Shown here: positions 41,181 to 49,280 of the stretch, in pieces
How positions within the stretch are numbered: the stretch's first letter is position 1
Layout: each line of letters begins with the position of its first letter
DNA from: GCA-2732755 sp965228265
GTDB taxonomy: Bacteria; Planctomycetota; Phycisphaerae; Phycisphaerales; UBA1924
Assembly (NCBI GenBank): GCA_965228265.1
Contig: OZ245804.1
Location: 3,162,001 to 3,226,000 of the forward strand
Length of the DNA: 64,000 bases
Direction: 5' to 3'
Program-made: the position numbers and the translations under genes
Notes under the pieces: model-generated
Seen by the model: only the letters and a program-made list of their open reading frames with translations
Told to the model about the DNA's origin: nothing
Databases searched by the model: none

Positions 41181-41669
41181 GTGGCGACGATCGAAGCCGT
41201 CTCACCCCTGCACGAGCGACTCCTGGCGGCGGTTGGTGACCGTACCTACCGCCGAGTGGGAGAAATCACCAGCACACACCCGGAGACCGTCCGTCGATAT
41301 CTCCAAGGGCAGGCCCCCAGCGTCGAATTCGTGATGTCGCTCTGCTCGGCGTTGTCGATCAGCGGGCAGTGGCTCCTGACGGGCGAGGGTCCGATGAAGG
41401 CCGCCGACGCCCGGCACCACGCTCTCCAACACGCCAATCCTGGGGAACTCCTTGCCGCGATTGCGGGTACGCTGGACACACTGAGCGACCGCCTCGATCG
41501 GCTGGAGCTTTTCGTCCAAGGGCTCGAGGTCCGAGTCCGTGGCCGAGGGGCCGGTGCTCAGGGAGGGAACCATGGATCAGGAGCCCCTGCTCAAGGAGCC
41601 CAAGCCAACCCGAGGGCCAGAGCCATCGGGGGCGCTCTCGCCCAGCGATCATCTCAGATTGCTGGTTGA
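41181..41669 (+). CDS. HTH (phage-repressor-like) DNA-binding protein
   Basis: 162 residues. The N-terminal part (about 8-70) is an XRE/CI-like helix-turn-helix: RVGEITSTHPETVRRYLQGQ, then VEFVMSLCSALSISGQWLLTGEGP, where the WLLTGEG ending is typical of such repressors. A coiled segment (LDTLSDRLDRLELFVQGLEVRV, about 96-117) could dimerise it. The last 45 residues are Gly/Ala/Gln-rich and overlap the next gene. GTG 41181 follows GGAGG at a good distance and is preferred to an ATG at 41106. The 16-bp palindrome upstream is a candidate operator. Confidence 0.65.
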   Translation: MATIEAVSPLHERLLAAVGDRTYRRVGEITSTHPETVRRYLQGQAPSVEFVMSLCSALSISGQWLLTGEGPMKAADARHHALQHANPGELLAAIAGTLDTLSDRLDRLELFVQGLEVRVRGRGAGAQGGNHGSGAPAQGAQANPRARAIGGALAQRSSQIAG

Positions 41670-41832
41670 CCTGCTCAAGCCCGTCGGCCCCGAGATCGCC
41701 AGACGTTGGGTCGCGGCTCTGATTCTCATCCCCGAAGAAGAACGCCTCGCTGTCATCGAGAGCGTCGAAGCCGAGATCGTCCGCCAGTACGGCTCGAACC
41801 AGGGCCCGTCCGATCCCCCCGCTGATGCCTGA
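41572..41832 (+). CDS. Small protein overlapping the HTH gene
   Basis: 86 residues starting at ATG 41572 with GGGAGG 6 nt upstream. The sequence SDHLRLLVDLLKPVGPEIARRWVAALI with LIPEEERLAVIESVEAEIVR is helical and amphipathic. It overlaps the 3' end of the HTH gene by 98 bp in another frame, an unusually long overlap; the shared part is low-complexity in both. No family is recognised. Being just behind a regulator, it may be its partner or cofactor, but this is only context. Confidence 0.5.
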   Translation: MDQEPLLKEPKPTRGPEPSGALSPSDHLRLLVDLLKPVGPEIARRWVAALILIPEEERLAVIESVEAEIVRQYGSNQGPSDPPADA

Positions 41833-41837
41833 ATGAG

Positions 41838-41852
41838 GTGGGTCGCACCCAC
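41838..41852. repeat. REP-like hairpin GTGGGT-cgc-ACCCAC at the polX promoter
   Basis: A 6-bp perfect stem with a 3-nt loop, directly followed by GCTACCATGCC. The TACCAT within that string (41855-41860) is the probable -10 of polX, so the palindrome and promoter are adjoining or the repeat supplied the promoter. Confidence 0.45.
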
Positions 41853-41865
41853 GCTACCATGCCAT

Positions 41866-43656
41866 ATGGGCTTCAACGCAGACCTCCACAGCCGACTCGA
41901 CGAGATGGCGACACTTCTCGAGCTGACCGGGGCTAACCGGTTCCGGGTCAATGCCTTCGCCAGGGCCGCCCGCGCGGTCGAATCGCAGACCAAGGACCTC
42001 TCGACGCTCGACGAGAAAGAACTCGTCGCGATCGACGGCATCGGCAAGGGCATCGCTTCGTTCATCCGTGAACTGGCCGACACGGATGCGGTCGCTGAAC
42101 TCGAATCGCTCCGAGCGGAAGTCCCCGCGGGATTGGCGGACGTGCTGGACATCCAGGGGCTAGGGCCCAAGACCGTCCGTCTGATGTGGCAGGATCTGGG
42201 CATCACCGACCGGTCGAGCCTCAAGAAAGCAATCGACGACGGCTCGCTCCTGACGCTCCCACGCATGGGCGAGAAAACAGTCGAGAACATCAAGGCGGCG
42301 CTCACCTTTGCTTCCAAGTCGAACGAGCGTCTGGCGCTTGGCATCGCGTCGCCGATCGCCGAAGCCATCGTCGAACGGATGAGAAAGGTCAAGGGCGTCA
42401 AGCAGTGCGCGTTCGCGGGCTCGATGCGCCGGGGCAGGGACACAATCGGGGATATCGACATTCTCGTCTCGACGACGAACCCCGAAGCCGCGGCCGAGGC
42501 GTTCTGCGAGGCGGACAACGTCGAACGCGTCATCGCGCGGGGCGAGACCAAGTGCTCGGTGCGTGTGACCGTGAACGGGAATTCAGGTCGCTGGAAGTCC
42601 GACGGCAAGTTGCCCCCCACCATCGGCGCGGACCTGCGCATCGTCCCCGACGCCGGCTTTGGCGCAGCGCTCATGTACTTCTCGGGCTCCAAGGAGCACA
42701 ACGTCCGTCTCCGCGAGCGGGCGCTCAAGAAGGGCATGACGCTCAACGAGTATGGGCTCTTTCCTGAGGACAAGTCGACGACCGAATCGCCCCAGAGCCG
42801 GGGCATCAAGCCCGTGGCGGCCAAGACCGAGGAAGCGATCTACACGAAGCTCGGCCTGCCCTACATCCCGCCCGAAATCCGCGAGGACGCGGGCGAACTC
42901 GATCTCGAAGAAACGCCGGCGTTGATCGAGCTTGCGGACATCAAGAGCGACCTGCACGCGCACACGACCGCCTCGGACGGTTTGATGAGCCTGCACGAAC
43001 TCGTCCAGTGCGCGATCGACCGCGGATTCCACACGATCGCTGTCACCGATCACAGCAAGTCGAGTGTCCAGGCCGGCGGCTTGTCCGTCGAACGCCTCCG
43101 CGCGCAGCGCGACGAGATCGAAGAAGCACGCAAGCACTTCGGGAAGAAGATCACGATCCTGGCGGGCTCGGAGGTCGATATTCTGGCCGACGGCTCGCTC
43201 GATTACGACGACGACATCCTCGCGTGGCTCGACATCGTCGTCGCCAGCCCGCACGCGGCTCTCTCGCAGGACAGCAAGGCCGCCACCAAGCGTCTGCTCA
43301 AGGCGATCGAGCACCCCAACGTGAACATCATCGGACACCCGACGGGCAGGCTCATCAACCGGCGCAAGGGACTCGAGCCCGCGATGGACGAGATCATCGC
43401 CGCGGCCGTCGAGCACGACACGGCTCTTGAGATCAACGCGCACTGGATGCGCCTCGACCTCCGCGACACGCACGTCCGGGCTGCGGCAGAGGCCGGCTGC
43501 AAGATCGCCATCGACTGCGACGACCACGCCCCCACCGACTTTGACAACATCCGCTTCGGCATCGCCACCGCCCGCCGAGGCTGGCTGACGCCGGAACTCT
43601 GCGTGAATACGTGGACGCCGAAGAAACTGCACAACTGGCTCAAGAAGAAACGGTAA
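41866..43656 (+). CDS. polX: DNA polymerase/3'-5' exonuclease PolX
   Basis: 596 residues. An N-terminal HhH/8-kDa-like part (about 1-165) has VAIDGIGKGIASFI and DIQGLGPKTVRLMW. The polymerase X core has GSMRRGRDTIGDIDILV with the catalytic DxD, and GADLRIV carries the third aspartate. The C-terminal PHP domain (about 363-590) has DLHAHTTASDG, IAVTDHS, AGSEVDIL, ASPHAA, GHPTGR and DCDDHA, the metal set for 3'-5' exonuclease activity. The enzyme fills short gaps in base-excision repair. A TACCAT box ends 5 nt before the ATG; an in-frame ATG at 41833 lies within the palindrome region and is rejected. Confidence 0.93.
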   Translation: MGFNADLHSRLDEMATLLELTGANRFRVNAFARAARAVESQTKDLSTLDEKELVAIDGIGKGIASFIRELADTDAVAELESLRAEVPAGLADVLDIQGLGPKTVRLMWQDLGITDRSSLKKAIDDGSLLTLPRMGEKTVENIKAALTFASKSNERLALGIASPIAEAIVERMRKVKGVKQCAFAGSMRRGRDTIGDIDILVSTTNPEAAAEAFCEADNVERVIARGETKCSVRVTVNGNSGRWKSDGKLPPTIGADLRIVPDAGFGAALMYFSGSKEHNVRLRERALKKGMTLNEYGLFPEDKSTTESPQSRGIKPVAAKTEEAIYTKLGLPYIPPEIREDAGELDLEETPALIELADIKSDLHAHTTASDGLMSLHELVQCAIDRGFHTIAVTDHSKSSVQAGGLSVERLRAQRDEIEEARKHFGKKITILAGSEVDILADGSLDYDDDILAWLDIVVASPHAALSQDSKAATKRLLKAIEHPNVNIIGHPTGRLINRRKGLEPAMDEIIAAAVEHDTALEINAHWMRLDLRDTHVRAAAEAGCKIAIDCDDHAPTDFDNIRFGIATARRGWLTPELCVNTWTPKKLHNWLKKKR

Positions 43657-43659
43657 GCT
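43654..43659 (+). promoter_or_regulatory. -10 box TAAGCT overlapping the polX stop
   Basis: TAAGCT includes the TAA stop codon of polX and ends 7 nt before the ATG at 43667. No Shine-Dalgarno is present, so the ThuA-like gene may be read from a leaderless transcript. Confidence 0.35.
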
Positions 43660-43666
43660 GTTCTGT

Positions 43667-44449
43667 ATGAGAACACCCTTCCGAGCCGTTCTGACATCAA
43701 CACTCCTGGCCTCACTCTCGATGACTCTTGCCATCGCTCCGGCAGGCCAGCCCGAGCAAGATCAGCGTGCGCCCGGCGTTTCCAAAGCACAGAAGCACGT
43801 CCTCGTGTTCACGAAAACTGCGGGCTTCCGTCACGCCTCCATCCCTGATGGTGTTGAAGCCCTCCGCACGATTGGTGCGTCACGCGACTGGGTCATCACG
43901 CAGACCGAAGACGCCGAGATGTTCACCGACGAGGGCCTGGCGCCCTACTACGCCGTGGTGTTCCTCAGCACCACCGGCGACGTTCTGAACGACGAGCAAC
44001 AGAGCGCGTTCGAACGATACATCAGAAGTGGACGCGGATTCATGGGCATCCATGCCGCGACAGACACGGAGTACGACTGGCCGTGGTACTCAGAACTTGT
44101 GGGCGCACAGTTTCGCAGCCACCCGCACATCCAGGAAGCCCGCATCATCGTCATCGATGACACTCACCCCTCAACCGCACATCTGGATACCGAATGGGTA
44201 CGCACTGACGAGTGGTATGACTTTCGAGCCGCCCCTGACGAGACTGTCTACCGGCTCCTCGCCCTCGACGAATCAAGCTACACCGGCGGCGTCATGGGCA
44301 AAGACCACCCCATCGCATGGTGCCACGAATACGACGGCGGGCGCAGCTTCTACACCGGCGGCGGGCACACCAGCGAATCCTTCACCGAACCCGATTTCGT
44401 CCAGCACCTCGAGGGCGGGCTGGCGTGGGTGCTGGGTGAGGAAGACTAA
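43667..44449 (+). CDS. Secreted ThuA-like domain protein
   Basis: 260 residues. A signal peptide (about 1-27) is followed by a ThuA domain (about 42-255): VLVFTKTAGFRHASIPDGVE, FLSTTGDVLNDEQQSAFERY, GFMGIHAATDTEYDWPWYSE, DEWYDFR and PIAWCHEYDGGRSFYTGGGHT. ThuA domains adopt a glutamine-amidotransferase-like fold and are common as secreted sugar-related proteins in Planctomycetes and Bacteroidetes. Activity is unproven. The start has TAAGCT, overlapping the polX stop, as a probable -10. Confidence 0.82.
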   Translation: MRTPFRAVLTSTLLASLSMTLAIAPAGQPEQDQRAPGVSKAQKHVLVFTKTAGFRHASIPDGVEALRTIGASRDWVITQTEDAEMFTDEGLAPYYAVVFLSTTGDVLNDEQQSAFERYIRSGRGFMGIHAATDTEYDWPWYSELVGAQFRSHPHIQEARIIVIDDTHPSTAHLDTEWVRTDEWYDFRAAPDETVYRLLALDESSYTGGVMGKDHPIAWCHEYDGGRSFYTGGGHTSESFTEPDFVQHLEGGLAWVLGEED

Positions 44450-44460
44450 ATCAAACACAC

Positions 44461-44561
44461 GGGTGCCACGGCTTGTCCGTCTTCGGCAAGCCGTGATTGC
44501 CAATCGCACGCCAAAATCGCACAGTTCCACGGCTTGCCCTGCGGGACAAGCCGTGGCACCC
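44461..44561. repeat. Paired palindromic element (REPIN-like)
   Basis: The outer arms GGGTGCCACGGCTTGTCC (44461-44478) and GGACAAGCCGTGGCACCC (44544-44561) are perfect 18-bp inverted repeats about 65 bp apart. Each arm also folds locally with its own partner (CGGCTTG...CAAGCCG on the left, CCACGGCTTG...CAAGCCGTGG on the right). Two hairpins in opposite orientation form the design known as a REPIN. It fills most of the 205-bp gap before ffh. Confidence 0.75.
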
Positions 44562-44654
44562 GAACTTCATTCTGTGTCCGCCTACACTCCCCCGGCTGCG
44601 GTCAAGCCATGACATCCCTATCCGGAGCGTCCCGCCAACACGGGGCGGTGTGTC

Positions 44655-46157
44655 ATGTTCGATCGACTGTCCGACGGCTTCAATAACGTCTTCCGCAAGC
44701 TCTCAGGCAAGGCCGAGATCAGTGAGGCCAACGTCCGCGAGGCGATGGCCGAGGTCGAGACCGCGCTGCTCGAAGCCGACGTGCAGTACGACGTCGTCAA
44801 GACGTTCTGCGACCGGGTGATGCAGGAAGCCGTCGGGCGCGAGGTGACCAAGAGCCTCAAGCCCGGGCAGGAGATGATCGGCATCGTCCACGAGCAGCTC
44901 GTGGAGTTCCTGGGCGGGCAGGGCGAGAACCCGGGCATCCTCAAGGTCGCGCCGGGCCCCACCGTCGTCATGATGTGCGGGCTGCAGGGCTCGGGCAAAA
45001 CGACCACTTGCGGCAAGCTGGCGGCGTACCTCAAGAAGCAGGGCCGGAGCGTCATGCTCTGCGCCGCCGACCTTCAGCGCCCCGCGGCGGTCGAACAGCT
45101 CGAGATCGTCGCCAAGCAGGCCGACGGCATGGCGGGCAACGCCAAGGTCCATTTCTACGCCGAGCCCGACAAATGCAACGAGTACGGCAAGGCCGTGGGC
45201 GTGGCCGTCAAAGTCTGCCAGAACGCGCTCAAGAAGGCCCGCGAGCAGGACGTTGATGTGCTCATCCTCGACACCGCAGGGCGTCTGCACATCAACGACG
45301 AGCTGATGGGCGAGCTGCACAGCGTGAACACCGCGCTCCAGCCGCACCAGATCTTCCTTGTCGTCGACGCGATGACGGGGCAGGACGCGGTCACCAGCGC
45401 CAAGGCCTTCCACCAGAAGCTCTCGGTCGACGGCGTCATCCTCAGCAAGTTCGACTCCGACACGCGCGGCGGGGCGGCGATCAGTGTCAAGGAAGTCACC
45501 GGCGCACCGATCCGCTTCATCGGCACGGGCGAGACGCTCGGCGCGATCGAAGCTTTCAACGCCGAGCGCATCGCCGGTCGCATCCTCGGCATGGGCGACA
45601 TCCTCAGCCTCGTCGAGAAGGCGCAGGAGGAAGTCAGCGAAGAAGAAGCCGAACGCCTGCAGGAGAAGATGGCCAAGGGCGAGATGACCATGGACGACTT
45701 CCTCAAGCAGCTCAAGACGCTGCGGCGGATGGGGCCCATGAAGCAGCTGCTCGGCATGCTCCCGGGCGTCGGGCAGGCGCTCAAGAACGTCGAGTTCGAC
45801 GAGAAAGAACTCGACCGCGTCGAGGCGATGATCAAGTCCATGACCCCCGAGGAGCGGGCCAAGCCCAAGCTGATCGACAACTCCCGCAAGCGGCGCATCG
45901 CCAAGGGCTTCGGGGGCGACCAGGGCCGGGTCGGGCAGGTCGTCAAGCAGTTCGGTATGGTCAGCCAGATGAGCAAGCAGATGGCAAGCATGGGTGCCGG
46001 CGGCAAGATCGGGGCCGTCAAGAAGCTCGCCGCCGGCGGTGGGCTCGAGGGCATGATGCCCGGCATGTCGGGCCTGCCCGGGATGTCCGCCAAGGGCTCA
46101 ACCAAAGGCACTTCCAGCAGTAAAAGGTTCAAGCAGCGCAAAAAGCGGAAGAAGTAA
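44655..46157 (+). CDS. ffh: Signal recognition particle protein Ffh
   Basis: 500 residues with all three domains. The N-domain helical bundle is about 1-90. The GTPase G-domain has MCGLQGSGKTTTCGKLA (G1), AADLQRPAAVEQL, LDTAGRLH (G3), ILSKFDSDTRGGAA (G4) and FIGTGE (G5). The Met-rich M-domain runs from about 325 (MGPMKQLLGMLPG, SQMSKQMASMG) and ends in a strongly basic tail (FKQRKKRKK). It binds 4.5S RNA and signal peptides and docks on FtsY for co-translational targeting. The G4 sequence SKFDS replaces the usual TKLDG. Confidence 0.95.
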   Translation: MFDRLSDGFNNVFRKLSGKAEISEANVREAMAEVETALLEADVQYDVVKTFCDRVMQEAVGREVTKSLKPGQEMIGIVHEQLVEFLGGQGENPGILKVAPGPTVVMMCGLQGSGKTTTCGKLAAYLKKQGRSVMLCAADLQRPAAVEQLEIVAKQADGMAGNAKVHFYAEPDKCNEYGKAVGVAVKVCQNALKKAREQDVDVLILDTAGRLHINDELMGELHSVNTALQPHQIFLVVDAMTGQDAVTSAKAFHQKLSVDGVILSKFDSDTRGGAAISVKEVTGAPIRFIGTGETLGAIEAFNAERIAGRILGMGDILSLVEKAQEEVSEEEAERLQEKMAKGEMTMDDFLKQLKTLRRMGPMKQLLGMLPGVGQALKNVEFDEKELDRVEAMIKSMTPEERAKPKLIDNSRKRRIAKGFGGDQGRVGQVVKQFGMVSQMSKQMASMGAGGKIGAVKKLAAGGGLEGMMPGMSGLPGMSAKGSTKGTSSSKRFKQRKKRKK

Positions 46158-46195
46158 TTCCGCTCGCTGCGAAAGACTTCGACCGGAGAGACAAC

Positions 46196-46918
46196 ATGAA
46201 TCGCAAAGTCGCGGCGGCACTGATCGGCTTGGGCGCACTGACTGCTGGCGGCTGGACCGCGGCGGGGCTCTTCCAGCCCGAAGACGCCCAGCGCATGCCC
46301 GAGGTCGCAGCCGAGGATCTCGAAGCGATCGACGCGGTCATCACCGAGCTCTACGCCTCGATCTCGGGCCCGGTCGGGCAGAAACGCGACCGGGAGCGGA
46401 TGGCTGCGGTCTTCGCCGAGGACGCGCGCCTCTGCTCGATGCAGCCCACCTCGCGCGAGTTCAACGCGTTCACCCCCGCCACCATGACACCGACCGAGTA
46501 CGCCGACCGGTCGATCCCGCTGCTCGAACAATCAGGCTTTACAGAATCGGAGATCGGTCGCACGCTCGAGATCTACGGCACGATCGCCCACGCCTTCAGC
46601 GCCTACGAGGGCCACTACACCAACGCCGAGGGTCAGGACCAGCACGTCAAGGGCATCAACTCGATCCAGCTCGTCAAGACCGAAGGCGAGTGGAAGGTCT
46701 ACACGATCCTCTGGGACCAGCAGTGGCCCGAGGGCCGCAACCCGGTGCCCGAGCGGTACATCCGGCCGAAGGCCAATGAGAATGATGCAGATGTCAGAAT
46801 CATGAAAGCGGGAGTATGCCCTCATTGCGGCAAGTACTTCCCACTGCTCGAGAATGATAAAACGCCCGCAGAGTGCCCCATCTGTCACGAAGATCTGAGT
46901 GACGACGGGGCAAACTGA
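46196..46918 (+). CDS. Exported NTF2-like protein with C-terminal zinc ribbon
   Basis: 240 residues. An N-terminal hydrophobic segment (AAALIGLGALTAGGWTAAGLF) is a signal peptide or anchor. An NTF2/SnoaL-like cone fold follows (about 40-185: AIDAVITELYASISG, then GINSIQLVKTEGEWKVYTILWDQQW). The last 40 residues are a zinc ribbon: CPHCGKYFPLL and CPICHEDL. The ribbon is closely related to the one in the protein at 6044. GGAGAGAC precedes ATG 46196. An NTF2 fold joined to a ribbon on the outer side of the membrane is unusual; function unknown. Confidence 0.7.
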   Translation: MNRKVAAALIGLGALTAGGWTAAGLFQPEDAQRMPEVAAEDLEAIDAVITELYASISGPVGQKRDRERMAAVFAEDARLCSMQPTSREFNAFTPATMTPTEYADRSIPLLEQSGFTESEIGRTLEIYGTIAHAFSAYEGHYTNAEGQDQHVKGINSIQLVKTEGEWKVYTILWDQQWPEGRNPVPERYIRPKANENDADVRIMKAGVCPHCGKYFPLLENDKTPAECPICHEDLSDDGAN

Positions 46919-46938
46919 TCGTACATGCGAGTGAACGC

Positions 46939-48549
46939 CTAGCCCTTATCGATCGGCAGGAAGTCGGGCCGTTTGCCCGCGATCCATTCCTGGAAGCGGG
47001 GCCAGAAGATCTCCTGCAGCAGGATCTTGATGCACGCCGCGAGCGGGATCGCCAGGAGCAAGCCGTAGACGCCCATGAGCGCGCCGCCTGCGAGCGTGGC
47101 GAACAGGATCGTCGGCGTGTCCATGCCCGTTGACTTGCCCTGGATGAGCGGCGTCCAGACATAGTCATCCAGCGCCTGTCCGAGGAAGTAGAACCCCACG
47201 GGTGCGCCGAGTGTCCACATGATCGACCCGCGGATACCCGTGCGCTCTTCGAGCCAGAGCAGGGCGATCGAGACAGGGATGCCCACCAGCGCCGCGTAGG
47301 GCACGATCGAGAGCAACGCCACCGCGACACCAAGCAGGACCGGCGCGGGCACACCGATGATCCAATACCCGAACGAGAAGACGATCGACTGAATGAACGC
47401 GATCGTCAGCCGCCCGCGGATAAAGCCAGAGACGACCTCATCGAACCGCTTGAGCAGGTGCAGCGTGAACTCGCTGTGTTCTTCTGGGATGAACTTCCGC
47501 GAGAAGTCGAGGAACCTGCCGTAGCCAGACGAGATGAAGAAGAAGAAAAACGCGGTCAGGAAGAGCGTGAACCCGACGTAGATAATCGACGTCACCGTGC
47601 GCACGAATGCGTCGAAAGCCGCGGTGCCCGTCGCCAGCGCCCGATTCGTCACGGCCTGCGCATTGCGCTCGACCCAACTCAGAACGACCTGCATCGCCTT
47701 CGTGAAGTCATCGTCCGGCAAACGCTTGGTGCGTTTGATGGACTTGCCCTCGATGTACGCCTCGCTCGGCTGGAACTCGTCCGGGCCGGATGCCCCGTCG
47801 GATTCGCCCGAGGCCATCGGCTCGGCGTCCCCGTCATTCGTCTCGTCAACCGCCTCGGGATCCGCCTCGGGGTCCGCCTCGAGATCCTCGGGCTCGGCAC
47901 CAGATGCATCCGCGACCGCTTCGTCGGGCATCTCGGCATCCTGCCCATCCGCATCGGGCGGGCCGGGATGCTCGGATGTGTCTGTCTCGGGCTCCGGCGG
48001 CTGCGTAATCGGCGAGCCGTCCTCGCGGACCGGCGCGTTCCGTGCTTCGAGTTCCTCAAGCCGCTCCCGCTCGCGCTCGCGTGAGTCGAGGATCATGTCG
48101 CGGATCCACTCGGGGATCCGTCCCTGCACGCGGTTCTGCCGCAGATCGTCCTCTGGGTGATCGATCGCGTCCTTGATCGCGGTCGCCTGCGTCGCCACAT
48201 CGCCCGCGAGCTGGATGCCCTGGATCGCGGCGAACGAGAGCCCGATCGTCAGCGGCACAACCACGACAGCCGCCATCAGCGCGATGATCGCCGCGGCTGC
48301 GCCCTGCCTGCTCATCCACTCGGCCCGCGTCATCCTTTTGATCAGCGGCTCAAAGACATACGCCAGCGTCACCGCCAAGAGCAGGGGCACCGTCACGACC
48401 GAGAGCTTGTACCCAAGCCAGAAGATGCCGAATACTGCCGCGATGACGAGCAGATCGCGCACGGGCTGGATCTGCCACAGATGGCGATCAAGCCACCGCT
48501 TGGGCAGATCACGCTCGGCGTGGTGCTCGTTCTGGTCCTGCGGATCCAT
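46939..48549 (-). CDS. AI-2E-family permease with large acidic insertion
   Basis: 536 residues. The AI-2E/PerM transporter fold has helices near 32-70, 85-110 and a C-terminal group from about 310 (TVTSIIYVGFTLFLTAFFFF; FVGYW-like helices; GVYGLLLAIPLAACIKILL at the end). Between the second and third helices lies a soluble region of about 170 residues. Its middle (about 185-270) is extremely acidic, rich in Asp, Glu, Ser and Pro. Standard family members are about 350 residues. Some relatives are Na+/H+ exchangers or export autoinducer-2; the role here is not known. Starts at ATG 48549. Confidence 0.78.
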   Translation of the reverse strand: MDPQDQNEHHAERDLPKRWLDRHLWQIQPVRDLLVIAAVFGIFWLGYKLSVVTVPLLLAVTLAYVFEPLIKRMTRAEWMSRQGAAAAIIALMAAVVVVPLTIGLSFAAIQGIQLAGDVATQATAIKDAIDHPEDDLRQNRVQGRIPEWIRDMILDSRERERERLEELEARNAPVREDGSPITQPPEPETDTSEHPGPPDADGQDAEMPDEAVADASGAEPEDLEADPEADPEAVDETNDGDAEPMASGESDGASGPDEFQPSEAYIEGKSIKRTKRLPDDDFTKAMQVVLSWVERNAQAVTNRALATGTAAFDAFVRTVTSIIYVGFTLFLTAFFFFFISSGYGRFLDFSRKFIPEEHSEFTLHLLKRFDEVVSGFIRGRLTIAFIQSIVFSFGYWIIGVPAPVLLGVAVALLSIVPYAALVGIPVSIALLWLEERTGIRGSIMWTLGAPVGFYFLGQALDDYVWTPLIQGKSTGMDTPTILFATLAGGALMGVYGLLLAIPLAACIKILLQEIFWPRFQEWIAGKRPDFLPIDKG

Positions 48550-48623
48550 CGCGGCAGAGGATACCCCAATTGACGCCCCGGCGCTCGGCCTTGGGACGTC
48601 ACATCAGGCACTCGGATCGGGGA

Positions 48624-49013
48624 TTAGATCAGCTCGCCCTCGGCGAAGGCCTCGTCGAACGCGTAGACATCAACAAAGTCCTCGAACGAATCGTCCTCGG
48701 TCTTGCGGAGCACGCCCACATCGATCAGGGCGAAGACGACCTTGCCGAAGTCGGCGGTGCTGCGCACGTTCCAGCGCTCAAGCACGGTCCGGGCCAAAGG
48801 GCCGTAGCGACGGATCGCCAGATCCCGGAGCCCTTCGCAGAGCTCCTGCCCCGTGACATGCCTGGACTCGTCCTCACCGAGGTTCTCGGCGTGATGGACG
48901 GTCTCCGAGGCGTGCTGGAGCCCGTCGCGGACGAACTCAAAGACGTGCGGGCTGTAGCCGCCTGCGTCCTTTGCGAGCTTGTGCCAATCGATGACGGGAA
49001 CTTCGGTGCTCAT
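48624..49013 (-). CDS. Minf_1886 family protein
   Basis: 129 residues. GGYSPHVFEFVRDGLQHA, HVTGQELCEGLRDLAIRRYG, ARTVLERWNVRSTADFGKVV and DSFEDFVDVYAFDEAF match the small conserved family named after Minf_1886, which I recall from Planctomycetes, Verrucomicrobia and relatives. It is predicted soluble and helical, and its function is not known. ATG 49013 is chosen as the start of the conserved part. The 267-bp gap to ccsA contains a small hairpin (CGGGTC-cttga-GACCCG, 49041-49057) and no gene that I can support. Confidence 0.75.
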   Translation of the reverse strand: MSTEVPVIDWHKLAKDAGGYSPHVFEFVRDGLQHASETVHHAENLGEDESRHVTGQELCEGLRDLAIRRYGPLARTVLERWNVRSTADFGKVVFALIDVGVLRKTEDDSFEDFVDVYAFDEAFAEGELI

Positions 49014-49280
49014 GTCACTCTTCTCTCGGCTTGTCGCCGCCGGGTCCTTGAGACCCGCCCTCCGGAGCCAATCGTAGCATCCGCCGGGCAACCCTCAAAG
49101 CCGGTTTCGGGCCATGCCGACCCCTTTCTGGGAGTGCATACGAAGAGATGTCACCCTTGGATCTGTTCCCGGCGGAAATATCGGTCGACCAAACTGACAC
49201 CGATCGGTTTATCCGGGTTCTTCCCCAGGGATGAAAACCCCGAAAAACGCCCCTGATTGCGCCGGTGCCCCCAACTCACA

